Source: Anagrus nilaparvatae
Taxonomy: Eukaryota; Arthropoda; Insecta; Hymenoptera; Mymaridae
Length of the DNA stretch: 64,000 nucleotides
Assembly (NCBI GenBank): GCA_022575985.1
Contig: JAKSXM010000007.1
Coordinates: 55,086,501-55,150,500, forward strand
Direction of reading: 5' to 3'
A model generated the notes under the pieces. It was not told the DNA's origin and ran no database searches. It worked only from the letters and a program-made list of their open reading frames with translations. Both the position numbers and the translations under genes were made by a program. This document shows, piece by piece, positions 60,120 to 64,000 of this stretch (its first letter is position 1; each line of letters opens with the position of its first letter).

Positions 60120-61499
60120 GGGTGATGTCCCCGGTGAGTGACCGTTAGTTGAAATCGCTGGATTGTACAGCATAAAACATATATTGAAAATTTATGAAAA
60201 CCCTTTAGGAAGTTTCTACGTTAACAAAAAAAAAATCCCAACATTAATTTTTAAATTATGTTTATTAATTTATTTATTATAAGTAAATAAAGACTCAACA
60301 CGTGTTTCCGTCAGTAAGTGACCAGGCACCTGAGTAAGTGACTGACTCAGAGCCAGTGAGTGACCGATGTAATTTTTGTTAATAATAATTTCTTAAATTT
60401 TTTAAAAAAGATTTAATTTATAAATTTTTAGAAATACAATTCATAATCTAGCATTTTATACATCGCAAACAATTTTTTTAGTTTATTTTTTTTTTTATTT
60501 CTCATGATTTAGTTCGGTATAGGTTAGGATTTAGCTCACATGTTTACACATTTCGTGTCACAATTTATTACAATCGTATTTTATGGTAAATTAAAAATAT
60601 ATAAACTGAAACAAAATTATAAATTGAACGAAATTGAAAAAATTTATAAATTGTACGACTGAAAAATAATACTAAGCTCCAAAGTAGTTTAACACGCGCG
60701 TCAAGAGATATTACGGGGAGTTTATAAGGCAATGAAATTATGTTGACATATAACTTAAAAAAACTAAATATTGGGTGCAAAAATATTTAAGACCTGATAT
60801 TATTTTAATTATTAAAATTTAAATAGTTTGTGTTTAAGAAAAAACAATTGCAAAAACGTCTGCTACCATACTACAAGGTTACCGGCGGCATGGGTAGAGA
60901 CCCACTGAGCATTATATTTACAATATTTGTTTTTGTTTGTTAAAACATAATTTATAGTTGTAAGTTGTAAGAAGTGCACGAGATCAATAGTTTCAGTTAT
61001 CAATAACTGAAAATTAAAATAGAAGATTTTAAATAGTTTTAATTAGTCTTTAATCTTGCCCATCACACACTAAATTTTATCCCATTTTAGCACTAGTAAA
61101 TGACCAGCTATTTTTTATTAAAAAATAGTTTTAAAAAGTTTAAAATAATAAGTTTATTGTGTTTTAATAACACTTAAACATCGAATAAAACCATTTTCAA
61201 AAAATTTTTTGAAGAATTTTGAAAAGAATTACACTTTAACTAAATGCACTATTTCTTCTTTTTTACAGTTTATGCTTATGGAGTGGAAAAACCGTAGACT
61301 TGCGCAAAGTTTTTAATTTTTTTTCATTCCAAAATTTTGTTTGAGCTAAAAGTAATTATTGATTATTAAAGTAAACTCATGAAGAAATAGGATTTTATAT
61401 AGTACAAAAATTAAATATACAATCATTTTAAATAATTCTATTGAATAGGTGCAAATCGGTCACTCACCGGGGTCCGGTCACTTACTGGGGATACCACCC
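60120..61499. mobile_element. TA-flanked element with GTGAGTGACC motifs (1.4 kb)
   Basis: The left end, GGGTGATGTCCCCGGTGAGT, matches the complement of the right end, GGGTGGTATCCCCAGTAAGT. TA lies at 60118-60119 and 61500-61501. The motif (A/G)GT(G/A)AGTGAC(C/T) recurs near both ends: about 60133, 60313, 60333 and 60353 on the left, and inverted near 61459 and 61473 on the right. The middle is AT-rich with no open frame. Repeated subterminal motifs may be transposase-binding sites. Confidence 0.75.
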
Positions 61500-61501
61500 T
61501 A

Positions 61502-62520
61502 CCCCATATTTCTTTTTCATGAAAATTTGTATCATATTTGAAAAATGTATAAATGTACTTTGCATCTAATAAAATATTTTATTGCTCTTTTGGAACCAAA
61601 TCACGTATAGGATTACTAAAAATATCTTTTTCGTCAATTCTGACGTTAAAAATCGTATTTGTTCTTTTTTTTTATATTTCGTAATACACTTGAAGTACTG
61701 TAAAGCATTGAATTTCTTCGCAAAGGTTTTAAGATGCATTTAGATGCAATGCCCGTTAAAATGTCAAAGCTCTGTCTTTTTGGCGTACAGGTACTATATT
61801 CTTTGGTACTTGTACTTTCAGATCATGGTATATTTGCCAAATTGAATGTCAAGAGATATTGCATGAATATGAAGACGATGCCATGATCTATTTTTATATA
61901 TTGAATTTTTTTAATTTAAAATTGTTTTATTTTCATTTTATAATTATATAAACAATATTGTTTTTTAAATAAAATTTATTCATGCAGAAAATTTATTATA
62001 AATATATATCTAAAAACAATTAATAATTTATAGTTAAATAAATATTTTATCACAAAATACATTGAATTTTTATTTTATTATTTTTATTTTATACTTTATT
62101 ACACACAATAAAAAAAAAAATTTTTTTTCTGATATTTCTTTTCATTTTTTTATAAAAATGTAATGTAATTTTTTATTCAATAAAAAAAAATCAATCTATC
62201 ACGTGCGCACTTTCGGAAATTTGATAATACAGCATTGATATTCTTTTTGTGGTTTATTTTTACTTGTGTAATAGTATCTTGATTCTCTTTTGTGTTTAAA
62301 TAAAAAATTGAAAAAAATCAAATACCTTTCGCTGAATGCGAATATTTTTAACGCTATTTTATGTTTCCTTTGATATCTAATTCAATGCTTCTCGCACATC
62401 TAATGCACTGAAAATATAGTATGAAAGTTTTTATTAGAAATATTGTAAGTTGATTGTCAGAAAGTTTAAAAATTATATTTTTAAATAATAATTAATTCGA
62501 CTTAAAATGATAAATAATGA
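61502..62520. other. AT-rich stretch, no gene
   Basis: No open frame or repeat of note. Confidence 0.55.
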
Positions 62521-62904
62521 TTAATTGGTAATAATGATTGGTTAAATTTAACTAAAGGTGCCAGTTCTTTTGAACACTTTCATAATTCCTATAGTAAACC
62601 TTGGTTTCATAATAAAAATCTCAGTCGAGAATTAATCATCACTATAAATAGATGCCGTTCAGGTCACTATAATTTAAATAAATCCTTGCATAAAATCAAA
62701 GTAGTTTCCGAATCTGCATGTGTATATGGTTATCCAGATGAAGACCTAAACCACGTTATTTGGCAATGCCCACGCTTCGACCAGGAAAGGAAATCTCTAA
62801 TTCGTAAACTTCGGCAAAACAGGTATCAATTACCTATAGACATCAAAGAGTTTTTAAGCAAGCCAAGCATAAAAATGATGAGTTATGTGAATGAATTTCT
62901 TTGA
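62521..62904 (+). pseudogene. LINE polymerase C-terminal end (I/R1-like)
   Basis: The frame is open from 62521 to the stop at 62902-62904. It reads SYSKPWFHNKNLSRELIITI, RCRSGHYNLNKSLHKI, then a C/H-rich motif (ACVYGYPDEDLNHVIWQC) and PRFDQERKSLIRKL. The R.R.GH..LN..L.KI block followed by C...(x)..H..W.C is typical of the region after RNase H in I-, Loa- and R1-group LINE polymerases. In this copy the first Cys pair is reduced to one Cys with YGY replacing the usual C.CG. It is 5' truncated, without the reverse transcriptase. The fragment is a relic. Confidence 0.8.
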
Positions 62905-63228
62905 ATTTTCTTTATTTATACATAAGATACATGGGCTATAGAGCCCTTTTTATAATACATATAGTCAAGGTCATCACAAAATTAGTGTTTATAAACTTTA
63001 AAAAGAGGATGACTGGTCACAATTTGATATAATAATTAAATTATTTAAAATATTAAATTTATAGATTTTACTAATATTCTAATTTAAACAAATAAAAACA
63101 AATTTTAAAATCACAATATTTACAAAATTTTGATAATATCTCTCTTCAAACAGGTTTTTAAAAATAAATTTAAATTTAAAGTATTATCACAATTAAATAA
63201 CTTATTTTTCATTTTTTAATTTCATTTT
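62905..63228. other. AT-rich spacer between two LINE pieces
   Basis: No gene. It separates the plus-strand LINE tail from the minus-strand ORF1, which face each other tail to tail. Confidence 0.55.
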
Positions 63229-64000
63229 TTACATTAAATGTTCTTTATGGATAATAAATAGTTTTTTATCATTTACACAATTGTTCACCGCACATTGGAG
63301 ATGTTTCAGATGTATCACTGAAACACTCGTGGAATTTTCATCCCCTGCATCACCAACGTACTTGACAGGTCTATTGACCATATCGGGAACAATTTGGGGT
63401 ATCCCATTAACATATTTAACTGATCTTTTCTCACTTGAATTCAAATTATTAAGATCTTTTACACTTTTCACCAGTTTCTTATATTCTTCCCTTTGTTTCT
63501 TTGTCCTATCTTGAGTAACGACATATTCCTTAGGAAACCAATTTTTGTGCTTTAAAATTTGAGGAATACTTTTCTTATTTTTAAAATGAATTTTTATAGG
63601 ACGAACCTTGTTATGTTTTTGTAAGCATATTCTCTCTAGGGTTACACTTTTTTTGTCAAAGGTCTTATCAATAGATTTGATCACTTTCACCAATTGATTG
63701 AAGTTATTATTTTTAGTTTCTTTTTCTGGAACCCCGTGTATTAGCAAATTGCTAGTTTTATGAATTCGATTGCTTATTTCAGTTATCATTTTATCACTCA
63801 GGATAATTTCTGTTGATAAATTGTGACTTTCTAACCTATCGACACGTTGCTGAAGTTCACTTATTGATGTTGATGATGATGGATTGTTGTTATGATTAAT
63901 TAATTTATTAACTGTTTCTTTTAATTTCTGAACTTCATTTTTTTGCTCTTGTAACTCCTTTTTTGTGGAATCAAGAGATTTACTCAAATTATCTATTTCT
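63229..64000 (-). CDS. LINE ORF1-like RNA-binding protein (partial, window edge)
   Basis: The frame is open from the right window edge to the stop at 63229; the start lies outside the window. At least 257 residues are visible. The N-terminal visible part is a coiled coil (KKELQEQKNEVQKLKETVNK and ISELQQRVDRLESHN), followed by an RRM-like segment with RIHKTSNLLIHGVPEKE and then a C-terminal part with RPIKIHFKNKK and EEYKKLVKSVKDLN. This layout (coiled coil, RRM-like, basic C-terminal domain) is that of ORF1 proteins of non-LTR retrotransposons, which bind the element RNA. No ORF2 follows downstream on this strand, so the element is incomplete here or the protein comes from a different arrangement. 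Confidence 0.72.
   Translation of the reverse strand, partial: EIDNLSKSLDSTKKELQEQKNEVQKLKETVNKLINHNNNPSSSTSISELQQRVDRLESHNLSTEIILSDKMITEISNRIHKTSNLLIHGVPEKETKNNNFNQLVKVIKSIDKTFDKKSVTLERICLQKHNKVRPIKIHFKNKKSIPQILKHKNWFPKEYVVTQDRTKKQREEYKKLVKSVKDLNNLNSSEKRSVKYVNGIPQIVPDMVNRPVKYVGDAGDENSTSVSVIHLKHLQCAVNNCVNDKKLFIIHKEHLM

Noticed and set aside
56381..60125. TAGGG as a 5-bp target duplication of the 3.7-kb fold-back
   Set aside because: The right-hand GGG is the start of the next element; TA explains both borders and matches the other elements.

Overview
The window looks like a repeat-rich, very AT-rich stretch of an animal genome. An insect is most likely: the recognisable introns are about 67-78 bp with GT...AG ends, and the elements are PIF/Harbinger, TA-flanked elements, hAT, Helitron and R1/I- and CR1/Jockey-like LINEs. 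The species cannot be named from this. I found no convincing conserved host gene, tRNA, rRNA or CRISPR array. Every coding region I can support belongs to a transposable element. All similarities were judged by eye; no alignment was run.

The best-preserved object is a two-gene PIF/Harbinger transposon (22056-26659). It has about 111-bp terminal inverted repeats, a 3-bp direct repeat at its borders, a spliced DDE transposase on the plus strand with all three catalytic residues, and a spliced Myb/SANT-type partner gene on the minus strand, tail to tail. Both spliced frames are open from ATG to stop, so it may be autonomous.

The dominant theme is a set of long fold-back (palindromic) elements bordered by TA: 3439-4838, 6743-9795, 10353-11763, 20011-20480, 20483-21868, 34089-35261 (old), 54628-55800 and 56391-60117, plus 60120-61499, which has terminal inverted repeats only. 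Their termini differ but several share an architecture: inverted arms that themselves contain tandem duplications. Twice, two elements abut and share a single TA. The 6743-9795 element carries three copies of an intron-containing coding remnant.

Other elements: a non-coding LTR retrotransposon (15681-19669) with primer site, polypurine tract, a nested MITE and a 95-bp x5 array; an internally deleted hAT (36918-37771); two opposed Helitron-like 3' ends (39577 and 51515); a poly(A)-tailed LINE reverse-transcriptase fragment (43151-44258, minus); other LINE remnants (29900-30216, 32671-33234, 62521-62904); a LINE ORF1 running off the right edge (63229-64000, minus); small MITEs; a 19-bp minisatellite (49241-49500); microsatellites; and two short near-perfect hairpins (6379-6438, 26744-26820). 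The rest is AT-rich DNA in which I see no gene.
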